Assembly (NCBI RefSeq): GCF_027942865.1
Contig: NC_134524.1
Location: forward strand, 5,523,036-5,587,035
Length of the DNA: 64,000 nt
Source of the DNA: Odontesthes bonariensis
Lineage: Eukaryota > Chordata > Actinopteri > Atheriniformes > Atherinopsidae
Direction: 5' to 3'
The position numbers and the translations under genes are program-made. The notes below the pieces were generated by a model, which saw only the letters and a list, made by a program, of their open reading frames with translations, searched no databases and was not told the DNA's origin. Shown in pieces: positions 45,101 to 52,080 of this stretch. The first letter of the stretch is position 1. Every line of letters starts with the position of its first letter.

Positions 45101-46660
45101 GGTGTGACTCAGATGTCACAGCCCAGATGGAAAACAGTCCACAAACACACTTCACCTCCTCCACACCTTCAACAAACACACACCTCCTCTTTGATTTCTC
45201 TGAACGAGGCCCTGGTCCTTCCTCCTCCGGTGGCCGAGGCGTCACCTCGACGATCGTTCTGACCAAATAACTCCTCGATTTTCTGCACGTCGATCTGGAA
45301 ATGCTGCTGCACTTGGCCCTGAGTCCAAAGGTTGGCACGTCCTTTCACCTGCAACACACATTTTACTGTTCAATGTTTGTTCTTAAACCCAAAAGATTAA
45401 AGGGATAGTTCGCCTCTTTTGACATGAAGCTGTATGACATCCCATATCAGCAATATCATTTATGAACATTTTCTTACCCCCTGCTGCGTCCTGTGAGCAG
45501 AGTTCCAGCCTCGTTTTGGTGTTGATGAAGGTAGTCCGGCTACTTGGCTGGGGTTTAACCCGTTGTGCGGTCTTAACATTGTGTTTACTCCCCTTGTCCT
45601 ATGGGTCAAAAATGAGCCGCCCTACCAAAGCCCCAAAATAAAGCAACTTAATTGAATTTTAAATCCAAAATCTATTTTGCATGATGAAACCACCTGTTAT
45701 TTATCTATTCAACTCAATTCAATACATTTTTTATCATGTATTTTTTGTTACACAATACAAAAAGACAATCACCAGTTTTCAGGATTACACTTTTTTTTTT
45801 TTTTTTACCACAAACCAACTGTCAGTTGGACCAACAGTTTTCTTGTTTTCTCAGTTTTCTTTTACATAATAAAGGTTTATTATTGCTATTATATAAATGT
45901 GAAGTAATTACTTCTGAATTAATTATATTGAAAGGGAAAAAACAGTGAATGGGAGAGAAAATAGGGCCAAGCGATTGTGAGGTCTGACTTTTTCTGGAGA
46001 ACGATTTTGAGATGCAAATGTATTACTCTTTTGAACGCATATTGTTTTGAGAAGCAAAACGCTTTATTTTTGGGACCCCAGCCAACTAGCCGGACTACCT
46101 TCGTCAACACCAAAACTCAGCTGGAACTCGGCTCACAAGACACAGCAGGGGGTAAGAAGATGTTCATAAATGATGTTGCTGATATGGGATGTCATACAGC
46201 TTCATGTCATAAGAGTCAAACTATCCCTTTAAGTGTTTAGTCATATTTGAGTCATCACTTTTCCCCATAGAGGTATTAAGTACAACTAAACATACATTCA
46301 AGTATGGGCTACATAGGTGAAACATATGTTTTATAAAGGCCAACAAAAGCATGCCTGCTACTCTACCTGCTCCACAGGTATTGTTTTCCAGAAGAAACTC
46401 CTCACCCTCCTCTTCTTCTTCAGGCCTACTGTGGGGTCTCCCAGCCCTGGAGCCAGGGGCAGCAGGGGGGGTGGAGGAGGAGGAGGAATGGGAGGAGGAG
46501 GAGGAGGGGGAGGATCAGATAGTCTTGTCTGGGTTTCTTTGATCTCAGAAAATGTTGAAGGTGAAGGTGGTAACATCGCCACGGCGATGGCTACATCCTC
46601 CTCTTGGAAGGACAATCGCTCGCTCTCGTTGGCCAGGGAGACACTCCCCATGACGTGCAT
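25902..46660 (-). CDS. fhdc1: fhdc1, FH2 domain-containing protein 1 (13 coding exons)
   Basis: Thirteen exons with GT-AG borders join in one frame of 1239 codons plus stop (human FHDC1 is about 1143). The start MHVMGSVSL resembles the mammalian N-terminus. A proline-rich FH1 segment of two proline runs precedes [15 protein letters not shown], the hallmark entry to a formin FH2 domain, which continues through exons 2-11. Recognisable FH2 pieces are [49 protein letters not shown], and [18 protein letters not shown]. Exon 13 (760 residues) is a Ser/Pro-rich, basic, disordered tail with the conserved [12 protein letters not shown] and [11 protein letters not shown] motifs. The family binds actin through FH2 and microtubules through the tail, acting in the cytoplasm on Golgi and cilium organisation. 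Untranslated 5' exon(s) and promoter were not located. Intron 7 holds a TRIM gene in the opposite orientation. Confidence 0.95.
28238..29497. mobile_element. MITE with GGCTGTGTTCGAAAC ends, itself interrupted
   Basis: Starts GGCTGTGTTCGAAAC and ends GTTTCGAACACAGCC, in fhdc1 intron 12. A second copy is at 31825-32467 and a right half at about 58505-58718. The interior of this copy is split by another element at 28825-29449. Confidence 0.7.
28825..29449. mobile_element. Nested MITE with AGCCGCTTTCGGAC ends
   Basis: Inverted termini AGCCGCTTTCGGAC and GTCCGAAAGCGGCT, sitting inside the preceding element. The uninterrupted copies at 31825 and 58505 lack this segment. Target duplication is unclear. 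Confidence 0.65.
29531..29623 (-). CDS. fhdc1: fhdc1 coding exon 12 (post-FH2 helix)
   Basis: 31 codons, acceptor GCCCTAAAG, donor AAG|GTAGGC; a charged helix ending HSWAGGEK. Confidence 0.9.
29870..30440 (+). mobile_element. LINE fragment (L1-like C-terminus)
   Basis: + strand codons near 29945-30139 read [17 protein letters not shown] and CRKIKTIW, the cysteine/histidine tail after reverse transcriptase in L1-like LINEs. Further in-frame similarity ([20 protein letters not shown]) continues past a stop near 30137. It lies in fhdc1 intron 11, opposite to the gene. Broken and inactive. Confidence 0.6.
30521..30685 (-). CDS. fhdc1: fhdc1 coding exon 11 (FH2 end)
   Basis: 55 codons, acceptor CCGTCTCAG, donor AAG|GTGCAC; encodes [20 protein letters not shown], matching the FH2 C-terminal helix region. 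Confidence 0.92.
30783..30900 (-). CDS. fhdc1: fhdc1 coding exon 10 (FH2)
   Basis: 118 bases, acceptor TTCTGTTAG, donor CTGCAG|GTAACA; encodes [12 protein letters not shown] and [18 protein letters not shown]. Confidence 0.92.
31060..31711. mobile_element. TTAA foldback element, complete copy
   Basis: 652 bp from TTAAAGGGATAGTTTGCC to CAAACTATCCCTTTAA, in fhdc1 intron 9. The two halves are inverted repeats meeting near 31385, so a transcript would fold into a long hairpin. Best complete copy in the window. Confidence 0.8.
31825..32467. mobile_element. MITE with GGCTGTGTTCGAAAC ends, uninterrupted copy
   Basis: Both inverted ends are present, with a short GCATACT tandem run at the left (31843-31880). 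It lies in fhdc1 intron 9. Confidence 0.7.
32577..32970. repeat. Pair of about 50-base direct repeats
   Basis: AATTTTATGGAATTATACAC near 32583 recurs as AATTTTGTGGAATTATACAC near 32926, each followed by AAGCC.(A/G)ATTAA.CCTTGTTACA. The 0.3 kb between them has no recognised content. Confidence 0.5.
32998..33068 (-). CDS. fhdc1: fhdc1 coding exon 9 (FH2)
   Basis: 71 bases, acceptor CTTTCTTTCAG, donor CCAG|GTCAGA; encodes [20 protein letters not shown]. The acceptor tract is a microsatellite. Confidence 0.92.
33071..33179 (-). repeat. (GAAA)n microsatellite forming the fhdc1 exon 9 acceptor tract
   Basis: About 27 GAAA units with one GAGA interruption. On the fhdc1 strand it is (TTTC)n ending CTTTCTTTCAG|GAAGCT, so the repeat is the polypyrimidine tract of intron 8. 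Confidence 0.9.
33230..33690. repeat. AC-rich degenerate minisatellite
   Basis: Loose repeats of the form ACAAANN-ACANAAAC, the same type as at about 49000-50650. ORFs on the opposite strand are low-complexity artefacts. Confidence 0.45.
34344..34451 (-). CDS. fhdc1: fhdc1 coding exon 8 (FH2 core)
   Basis: 36 codons, acceptor TGTGTTGCAG, donor CTG|GTCAGT; encodes [20 protein letters not shown] and [13 protein letters not shown], the most conserved formin block. Confidence 0.93.
34982..36646 (+). CDS. TRIM16-like/finTRIM-type E3 ubiquitin ligase, copy 5, with intact B-box 2
   Basis: Predicted 554 residues, starting [15 protein letters not shown]. An in-frame GTG codon lies six codons upstream, but ATG at 34982 is the credible start. 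Single coding exon: C3HC4 RING, complete B-box 1, and a complete B-box 2 (CPRHDEV, then [20 protein letters not shown]) that the four tandem copies have lost. Coiled coil and PRY-SPRY follow. The stop is TAG in GAAATAGACAG, the unoccupied target of the MITE found in copies 1-3. The gene sits antisense in fhdc1 intron 7. Its 5' flank is unlike that of the tandem units, while its 3' flank is homologous to theirs. A possible 3' splice site (TTTCACTGCAG) ends at 34896. It is the best proxy for the ancestral state. Confidence 0.93.
   Translation: MAQKGVQMDQETISCLICLDLLKDPMTIPCGHNYCMNCIKGHWDGEDRKGIHSCPQCRETFLPRPVLKKNTMLADLVEQLKKTGLQAAPADHCYAGAEDVACDVCSGRKLKAIKSCLVCLASYCEKHLQPHRDAPPLQKHKLINPSKKLQQHICPRHDEVMKIFCRTDQQSICYLCLMEEHKGHETVTAAAERTERQKELEGSRQQIQQRIQDAEKDVKLLQQEVEAIHQSADKTVEHSQKIFTELIRLLQKRSSDVTQQIRSQQEAEGSRVKELQKKLEQEITELKRKDAELKQLSHTEDHSQFLHSCPSVAALRGATHSSSIKIRPLRYFEDVTAAVSELRDKLQDILREEWTNISLTEVDVLLSEQEPKSRAGFLKCSREITLDPNTAHTQLLLSEGNRKVTFMEQQQSFSDHPDRFSDFSQVLSRESLTGRCYWEVEWRGGGVYVAVAYKNISRAGFSECLFGNNNKSWSLCCDRNSYRFDHNSVRTPVSGPRSSRIGVYLDHRAGILSFYSVSETMTLLHRVQTSFTQPLCAGVWLYYQAVTAEFIKLK
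37252..38013 (+). mobile_element. Harbinger-type element carrying a MADF/Myb-like exon
   Basis: 762 bp with perfect ends TGCCCCTTTTCCACCG / CGGTGGAAAAGGGGCA and a 3-base ATA duplication (37249-37251, 38014-38016). The empty site ACAAATAGTCACTAC is present in all three related TRIM 3' flanks. + strand codons near 37325-37500 read [37 protein letters not shown] and [11 protein letters not shown], followed by GTAAGT. This is the MADF/Myb-like DNA-binding protein that accompanies Harbinger transposases. No transposase exon remains. Confidence 0.75.
38196..38390 (+). mobile_element. LINE 3' tail in TRIM copy 5 flank
   Basis: T-rich low-complexity run followed by GTACAGCACTTTGGTCAACT, AAAGGGCTTTATAAATAAA and a short ATTGG repeat. 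The end is like that of the LINE at 39100-39790. Absent from the homologous positions in units 1-3. Confidence 0.6.
39100..39790 (+). mobile_element. 5'-truncated LINE reverse transcriptase fragment
   Basis: + strand reads [12 protein letters not shown], then after a frame change [11 protein letters not shown], then [14 protein letters not shown] (the YADD catalytic box of reverse transcriptase), then [16 protein letters not shown]. Frame breaks and stops disable it. It ends in AAAGGGCTTTATAAATAAAG with a GTTGA repeat, typical of L2/CR1-group LINEs of fish. It lies in fhdc1 intron 7, opposite to the gene. Confidence 0.8.
40056..40126 (-). CDS. fhdc1: fhdc1 coding exon 7 (FH2)
   Basis: 71 bases, acceptor CTTATCCAG, donor GCT|GTGAGT; encodes [20 protein letters not shown] followed by ILNA. 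Confidence 0.92.
41116..41216 (-). CDS. fhdc1: fhdc1 coding exon 6 (FH2)
   Basis: 101 bases, acceptor TGTCTGCAG, donor AAAG|GTAACG; encodes [20 protein letters not shown]. Confidence 0.9.
41285..41808. mobile_element. TTAA foldback element, left end truncated
   Basis: Starts inside the left arm (GAGTTCCAGTCTCG), passes the loop near 41480 and ends GAACTATCCCTTTAA. In fhdc1 intron 5. Confidence 0.72.
41949..42034 (-). CDS. fhdc1: fhdc1 coding exon 5 (FH2)
   Basis: 86 bases, acceptor CTCCTGAAG, donor CCAAG|GTGAGC; encodes KKLKAYPGD and [13 protein letters not shown]. Confidence 0.88.
42148..42250 (-). CDS. fhdc1: fhdc1 coding exon 4 (FH2)
   Basis: 103 bases, acceptor CCCCTCAG, donor GAG|GTGACA followed directly by a (CA)n run. 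Encodes VIVDDIHRG and [10 protein letters not shown]. Confidence 0.9.
43145..43310 (-). mobile_element. LINE C-terminal coding fragment
   Basis: Read on the - strand: [43 protein letters not shown]. This WERLG..P..EL..VA segment is a very common C-terminal piece of a fish non-LTR retrotransposon. GC-rich compared with its surroundings. Confidence 0.65.
43466..43518. mobile_element. TTAA foldback element, right-end fragment
   Basis: Only the last 50 bases (CATACAGCTTCATGTCAAAAG to TATCCCTTTAA). Confidence 0.6.
45006..45067 (-). CDS. fhdc1: fhdc1 coding exon 3 (FH2)
   Basis: 62 bases, acceptor CCCGACCAG, donor AAGAG|GTAATT; encodes [20 protein letters not shown] and leaves phase 2. Confidence 0.9.
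45184..45348 (-). CDS. fhdc1: fhdc1 coding exon 2 (FH2)
   Basis: 55 codons, acceptor TGTTGCAG, donor GAG|GTGTGT. Encodes [12 protein letters not shown] and KIEELFGQ, early FH2. Confidence 0.9.
45397..46232. mobile_element. TTAA foldback element with internal replacement
   Basis: Left end TTAAAGGGATAGTTCGCC at 45397, right end CTATCCCTTTAA at 46232, in fhdc1 intron 1. About 45555-45948 is foreign: it begins TTAACCCGTTGTGCGGTC, itself a TTAA followed by CCC like a second piggyBac-type terminus. The rest of the left arm and loop are lost. Confidence 0.65.
46367..46660 (-). CDS. fhdc1: fhdc1 coding exon 1 (start, FH1, FH2 entry)
   Basis: 98 codons from ATG at 46660 to CAG|GTAGAG. Holds two poly-proline runs (FH1, profilin-binding in formins), encoded by the GGAGG-rich tract near 46465-46515. 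A plausible acceptor (CTGCTCCCGAACACTCAG) lies eight bases upstream of the ATG, so an upstream untranslated exon is likely. Confidence 0.9.
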
Positions 46661-46924
46661 CCCAACGGCTGAGTGTTCGGGAGCAGAGAAAGGCGGCTGG
46701 AGGTTCGACAGCAGAGCGGGAAGTCACTGGGATGATGGGTAACCATAATGATCATGAATGTAGATCATCTCCCTGGAAACATTGGAGGAAGTGGATGGGT
46801 CCAAGGTCAGGTGAAGACTTAAAATGATGCTGGTCAGGGGAGAGATGGAGATAAAATCAAAATAAATCTAGGTTAGAAAAATACTTTGAAAATTTGATTT
46901 AAATCACAATCGCAATTAAATCGC

Positions 46925-47132
46925 AAAAGTGGTTTGTGACGTAGTGGGTTGAGCAGGCGCCCCATGTACAAGAAGCTATAGTCCTCGCTGCAGCTGGCCC
47001 CGGTTCGAGTCCCGCATCGGTCGGCCCTTTGCTGCATGTCGTTCCCCCTCTCTCTGCCCCCTGCTTCCTGTCTCTCTTAACTGTCCTATACATTAAAGGT
47101 ACAAAAGCCCCAAAAAATAATGAAAAAAAAAT
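46925..47132 (+). mobile_element. tRNA-derived SINE
   Basis: Polymerase III promoter boxes: TAGTGGGTTGAGCAGG (box A-like, 46942-46957) and GGTTCGAGTCC (box B, 47002-47012), 45 bases apart. These are followed by a C/T-rich body and an A-rich tail near 47106-47132. It is a retroposon, not a functional tRNA gene: no cloverleaf acceptor stem is evident. Confidence 0.7.
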
Positions 47133-47566
47133 CCCAATGTCCATCGCCTCAGGGGTTTCAAACTTAGGCAGCAGAAACCACTTGTGTTGTTGTTGGTTTA
47201 CCAACGTTTTTCATCTCAAACTGACACTTAAAAGTCACAAACATAATATAAAATATGCAAAATTCAGTTATCCTCAATGCTTTTTAAGATTGGCACTTAC
47301 TAGCCTGAGGATATGTACAAACTACTGGCCTTGCATTGCTAGTTGCTACCCTAGAGATGCTACTGACCTTAGCATCTGTTGGCTACTTGCCAACAGATGC
47401 TAATTGCAAGTCTAGTTAAGATGGTTATGAGAGTAGGAATGCTAGTGTCATATGTTTAAGCTTGTATTCTTTCATCACAAAGGTAAGACTGTGTTGAACC
47501 TGGTCAATATATCTGACATTTAGTTGTTTGGTTTAGAAAACAATCGGCGGGTGAACTGTGTGCTTT
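47133..47566. other. Unassigned DNA
   Basis: Short tandem-like GATGCTA/TTGCTAG wording near 47330-47405; otherwise nothing recognised. Confidence 0.3.
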
Positions 47567-47736
47567 GGAAGCCCATTTTCGCCATGAAAGAAAAAATAAA
47601 AGACCAACAGGAAGTCATAATCATGAGATTCAAAGTCATAATTTCGACTTTAAATCTCATAATTATGACTGAAAGTCGAAATTATGACTTCCTGTTGGTC
47701 TTTTATTTTATTTTTTCACAGCGGAAATGGGCTTCC
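47567..47736. mobile_element. Foldback MITE with GGAAGCCCATTT ends
   Basis: Near-perfect palindrome: left arm GGAAGCCCATTTTCGCC...AGACCAACAGGAAGTC, right arm its inverse ending GAAATGGGCTTCC, with the hinge near 47650. Related ends are at about 57560. Confidence 0.7.
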
Positions 47737-48355
47737 ATAGTGTTCAGTGCAGTCACAGTAAATGGGGAAAAAAACTGTTGCAGATGTGGAAAAATCCATT
47801 CAGCCTGTGTTGAACTCACACTGTCATTCATCTGCTGAGTGTTTACAAATGTGCCTCTTTCACAAATGTCTTGTAATTAAATGTAAGCCCATTAAACATT
47901 TATGTTTTGCAACCTTAAATATTTGCTTTAAAGTCATGCATGTGTTTCTGTGTTTTCTGTTGTTGAATCTTTTCCCCATTTAACTCGTGTTTGTCTTATC
48001 TGAACAGTCAAACAGCTCCAACCTGCACCTAATTCATCAAACCATCAGCAGCACTCAAAAGTTAGATTTCCACTAACAACAACTTTGTTTACTCAAATTT
48101 TACAAGAGGAGACCTGAGGCAGGAAGTCCATGTTTGGACTGCAGTCCTGCATTGGTTGATTATTCAATTCTCCAACCGGCAGAACCCCCCCGTGTGAGGT
48201 TCTGGATGCATGTCAACAAAGATATACACTTCCTTCTGATGAATTAAAGATGAAAGTGTGTGTGTAAGAGTCTTACATAACTTAATCTCACATCACCGAT
48301 CGCCTGATTTCTTCCATCAAATTTTCAGCTCAATCGTGCTAACAACCAGAACTGC

Positions 48356-48358
<3 letters not shown>
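47737..48358. other. Unassigned DNA
   Basis: No gene, exon or familiar repeat recognised. Confidence 0.3.

Positions 48359-48388
<30 letters not shown>
48359..48388. repeat. (GT)n microsatellite
   Basis: Fifteen uninterrupted GT units. Confidence 0.9.
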
Positions 48389-48390
<2 letters not shown>

Positions 48391-49020
48391 GCCACGACCA
48401 GGCCTGACAACTGTCGATTCTTTCACTTATTTATGGCGACCCAAATGTTTGAACTATTCTGGGTTTTATTTGTGACAGAAATATTCTGCTTACTCCTAAA
48501 ATCCTGAATTGAACCCTCGTGTAGCTTCTTCAGTTGAATTGACTTGGTTCAGTTTTTCTTGTTTATCAAAGTACGATTAGTTTAAAATGTTATCATTAGT
48601 TCCTAAACTTTTTTTCTGTGGTTCTGTGTGTGTGTTTTAGATTTCAGGGCTGGCCATGTGCGACCGTGGCAACGGGACAGAGAGCTACTGATGGTCGTGG
48701 CAACAGAGCGGCTTACAGACAATGACCGTTTGTTTACTTGGCAGCCAACAAAAATCAGGTCACAGCATGTGTGTGCACGACGCTATCGTCTGATGTGTTT
48801 CTCTCTGCATTCATGTTGTTTCCTCTTTCATCCGTCCGCCTTGAAAGGCTCGCACACAAAAGGTTTATAGTGATTTCTCTCAAAAGTTTTTTGGGGGGGC
48901 CAAAGGCCGAGGTAAACCCGGGTGACCACGAAATCATTCAATTACGCTACACAGAATGTAAAAATAGATCCAACTATGGTTCACATGAAGAACTGTGGCA
49001 GGACAACAAGGGAATGGGGT
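48389..49020. other. Unassigned DNA
   Basis: ORFs of 80-94 codons overlap in different frames without domain or codon-usage support; no gene is called. Confidence 0.3.
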
Positions 49021-50650
49021 AGATGAGAAGTCGGGCAACAAAAAAAAACACGAAACAAAAAGGCAACAAGGAAATATCGCACAGCTGCAGCAAAGTGTAA
49101 GTGACCACAGACGTTACACCAAATTAAAGACAAATGTAAAAAAGAACGATCCCAAAAAGATTATCCTCAATCACAATAGCCACAAAGAGAAATCAAACTG
49201 CCTCAGAGACACAAACATCCATAAAATAAGGAGATCCAACACAACTGCAGAGACACCAGTTTACTTAATAGAGACTAACAACAACCACTGAGAGAAAAAA
49301 ACAGCCAAATCAGCCATGTTTCCTGTTTAACCAGCTGCAATGGGAAACTTTGCTGTTGACAGTAGGTTAACTAGTCCTGAAAACACTTTAATATCAAAAG
49401 CAGAGGAGAAATAACAATTATCATTAACAAAACTAAAGATAACAAAAAAGGGTTTTCCCCTTCTTCTAGTTCCACCCACACAAAATAACAACACGAGGAC
49501 TAAAACCAGCTACAAAATATTCATATAGAAACACAGCCACAAAGTGGCAAAAAGCACTCATACAGAGATGAGACACAAAGAGACACTAACTTACCACAAA
49601 AAGACAAAAAAATCAGCCACAAGGAGAACAAAACCGCCTCAAATGGACCAAAAACTGCCAAGAAGAAACCCAAAGCAGCCAGTCACAAACACACTAAGAA
49701 ACCAGACGTCCACAAACGCAAAATGATACAAAGTGATGATACCCAAGAGTGACAAAGACGAAACAGAAGAAAATGACACAAATGATCCCGATACAAGCAG
49801 TAAACATAAACACTAAACATTAAAAAAGAGACATGAAAACAACCATAAAACGTCACAAGGAGACTAAACACAGAAAGGCAAGAAACACAAAAACTGTCAC
49901 ACAGAGACACAAAGCAACCACAAAGAGACAAAACCGCAATAAAGAGCTATAAAAAAGACATAAAACTGCTACAAAATATTCATAAAGAGACACAAAAATC
50001 TGCAGAGAGATGAAACACAGCCACAAAGTGGCAAAAAGCACTCATACAGAGATGAGCCACAAAGAGACACTAACTTACCACAAAAAGACAAAAAAAATCA
50101 GCCACAGAAAACAGCTGCAAAGTAATTAAAAACAGCCACAAGGAGAACAAAACCGCCTCAAATGGACCAAAAACTGCCAAGAAGAAACCCAAAGCAGCCA
50201 GTCACAAACACACAAAGAAACCAGACGTCCACAAATGCAAAATGATACAAAGTGATGATAACCAAGAGTGACAAAGACGAAACAGAAGAAAATTACACAA
50301 ATTATCCCGAAACAAGCAGCAAACATAAACACTGAGACATGAAAACAACCACAAAACGTCACAAAGAGACAAAACACAGAAAGCCAAGAGACACAAAAAC
50401 TGTCACACAGAGACACAAAGCAACCACAAAGAGACAAAACAGTCCCTAAAGTATTAAAACCGCGATAAAAGAGCTGTAAAAAAGACATAAAACAGCTATA
50501 AAAATTAAAGGCAGAGAGACACAAAACATCTAAAAGGACAGGAGACAAATTCCAGAGAACTTAAAACATCTGTGCACAAACATGAAGCCATTAAAGTCCA
50601 AACAGAGACACAAAATACTACCATCAAAAACACAACGTAAGACACCTCAG
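49021..50650. repeat. AC-rich degenerate minisatellite with a 0.48 kb tandem duplication
   Basis: Built of loose CACAAAGAGACAAAAC-like words. A longer block is duplicated: GAAACACAGCCACAAAGTGG at 49528 recurs at 50012. Order and wording are kept through CAAAGCAACCACAAAGAGAC in both, an offset of about 484 bases. ORFs on the opposite strand reflect the repeat and are not genes. Confidence 0.7.
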
Positions 50651-51639
50651 CTTCTGATGCATGCTGGGAAATCGAATCCACTCAATCAGAAAACAAACCA
50701 CCACCCCTCACTTGTTAGTTAGCCTTTCTCGTCCGACCCAGTTCTGATCCCTGCGTACATCCACCTCTCGCTCCACATTCCTGCAGCGCCGGCTCTGACC
50801 TCATTACCGAGCGAGGCTGCGGCGGCGATGATGGCGAACCGCACACAGATTGAATGAGTAACCCACAAAAAGAAATCCCTCCTCCCCGTCCTCCGATGAC
50901 TTCCCTGACGAAGCGCCCGCTGACTGGCAGCTTGGACCCACGTCGGAGCTCAGATACAAGCGGTGGTGGTAAATGATAAGCAGAGAAACGCATCACACAA
51001 ACATTAACTTCACAGGTTAGCCTGTAAAAGTCCAAACTCGCCTCCTCAGATTCAGAAAGCTTCCTGGCGAGGACAGAAGTTATGTGATGCATCAACACGG
51101 AGGAGAATCTCAGAGGAATGGCAGGCCCGACGCAGTATTATTACCCTGTTCTTAATAAAGGGCCGAGTGTTTCCGAGTGGTTGGAGAAGTATTCAGATGC
51201 TCTAATTTAGCCCAAATTCCACATCTAACTACGTAACAGAACACGCGTTTAAAATCCAACTTCAATGTGTTAAAATTGGCTTTATTAAATGTACTTTTCC
51301 ACGATGGACACGAGACATGACCTTAACTGATCCAGGAATGGGGAGACAATTATTCTGGGAAACCAGGTGCAAGGTTCACACACACATTATTTGGCTTATT
51401 CAGAGAATATGACGAAGCATGTTGAACCTACTCATTTCCAATCATATTTGGTCGACAAGGAGTCCAACCTATGTGAAATAATGAGGCGTATAAATACAAA
51501 ATGTTACCGGAAATCGAGGCTCTGTTTGACGGATTTCCTGCAAAGAGGTCTGTCATACTGGGTCCAGCGCTGATATACTCCATTTGTTACCACCAATAAA
51601 GACTTCATTTAACTTACACATTACTTTCCCTTACTTATA
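50651..51639. other. Unassigned DNA with a GC-rich patch
   Basis: About 50730-50960 is richer in CG dinucleotides than its surroundings and could be a regulatory or untranslated exon region upstream of fhdc1. No splice-supported exon is identifiable. Nothing recognised in the remainder. Confidence 0.3.
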
Positions 51640-52080
51640 CATTTGCATCACAAAATCGTTCATCCAGAAAAAGTCAGACCTCACTATCGCTTGGCCCTAT
51701 TTTCTCTCCCTTCGTATCACTGCCTGCTGCCGCCTGCCGATAGCCGCGCCTGTTACAGTGTTTGCTGCTCGGTCTGCACAGCAGGCAGTGATACGAAAGG
51801 AGAGAAAATAGGGCCAAGAGATTGTGAGGTCTGACTTTTTCCTGGTGAACGATTTTGTGATGCAAATGTATTACTCTGTTGAACGCATATTGTTTTGAGA
51901 AGCAAATCGCTTTATTTTTTAAACCCCAGCCAACTAGCCGGACTACCTTCATCAACACCAAAACGAGGCTGGAACTCTGCTCACAGGACGCAGCAGGGGG
52001 TAAGAAGATGTTCATAAATGATGTTGCTAATATGGGATGTCATACAGCTTCATGTCAAAAGAGGCGAACTATCCCTTTAA
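51640..52080. mobile_element. TTAA foldback element, left end truncated
   Basis: Starts TTTGCATCACAAAATCG within the left arm, loop near 51750, right end GAACTATCCCTTTAA at 52080. Confidence 0.75.

Noticed and set aside
44790-45338. 182-codon - strand ORF
   Set aside because: It overlaps fhdc1 exons 2 and 3 in another frame and has no recognisable domain.
46942-47012. tRNA gene
   Set aside because: It has A and B boxes but no convincing cloverleaf, and it continues into a SINE body and A-rich tail.
50715-51098. 127-codon - strand ORF in a GC-rich patch
   Set aside because: No domain, no splice-supported borders and strong composition bias; kept only as a possible regulatory patch.
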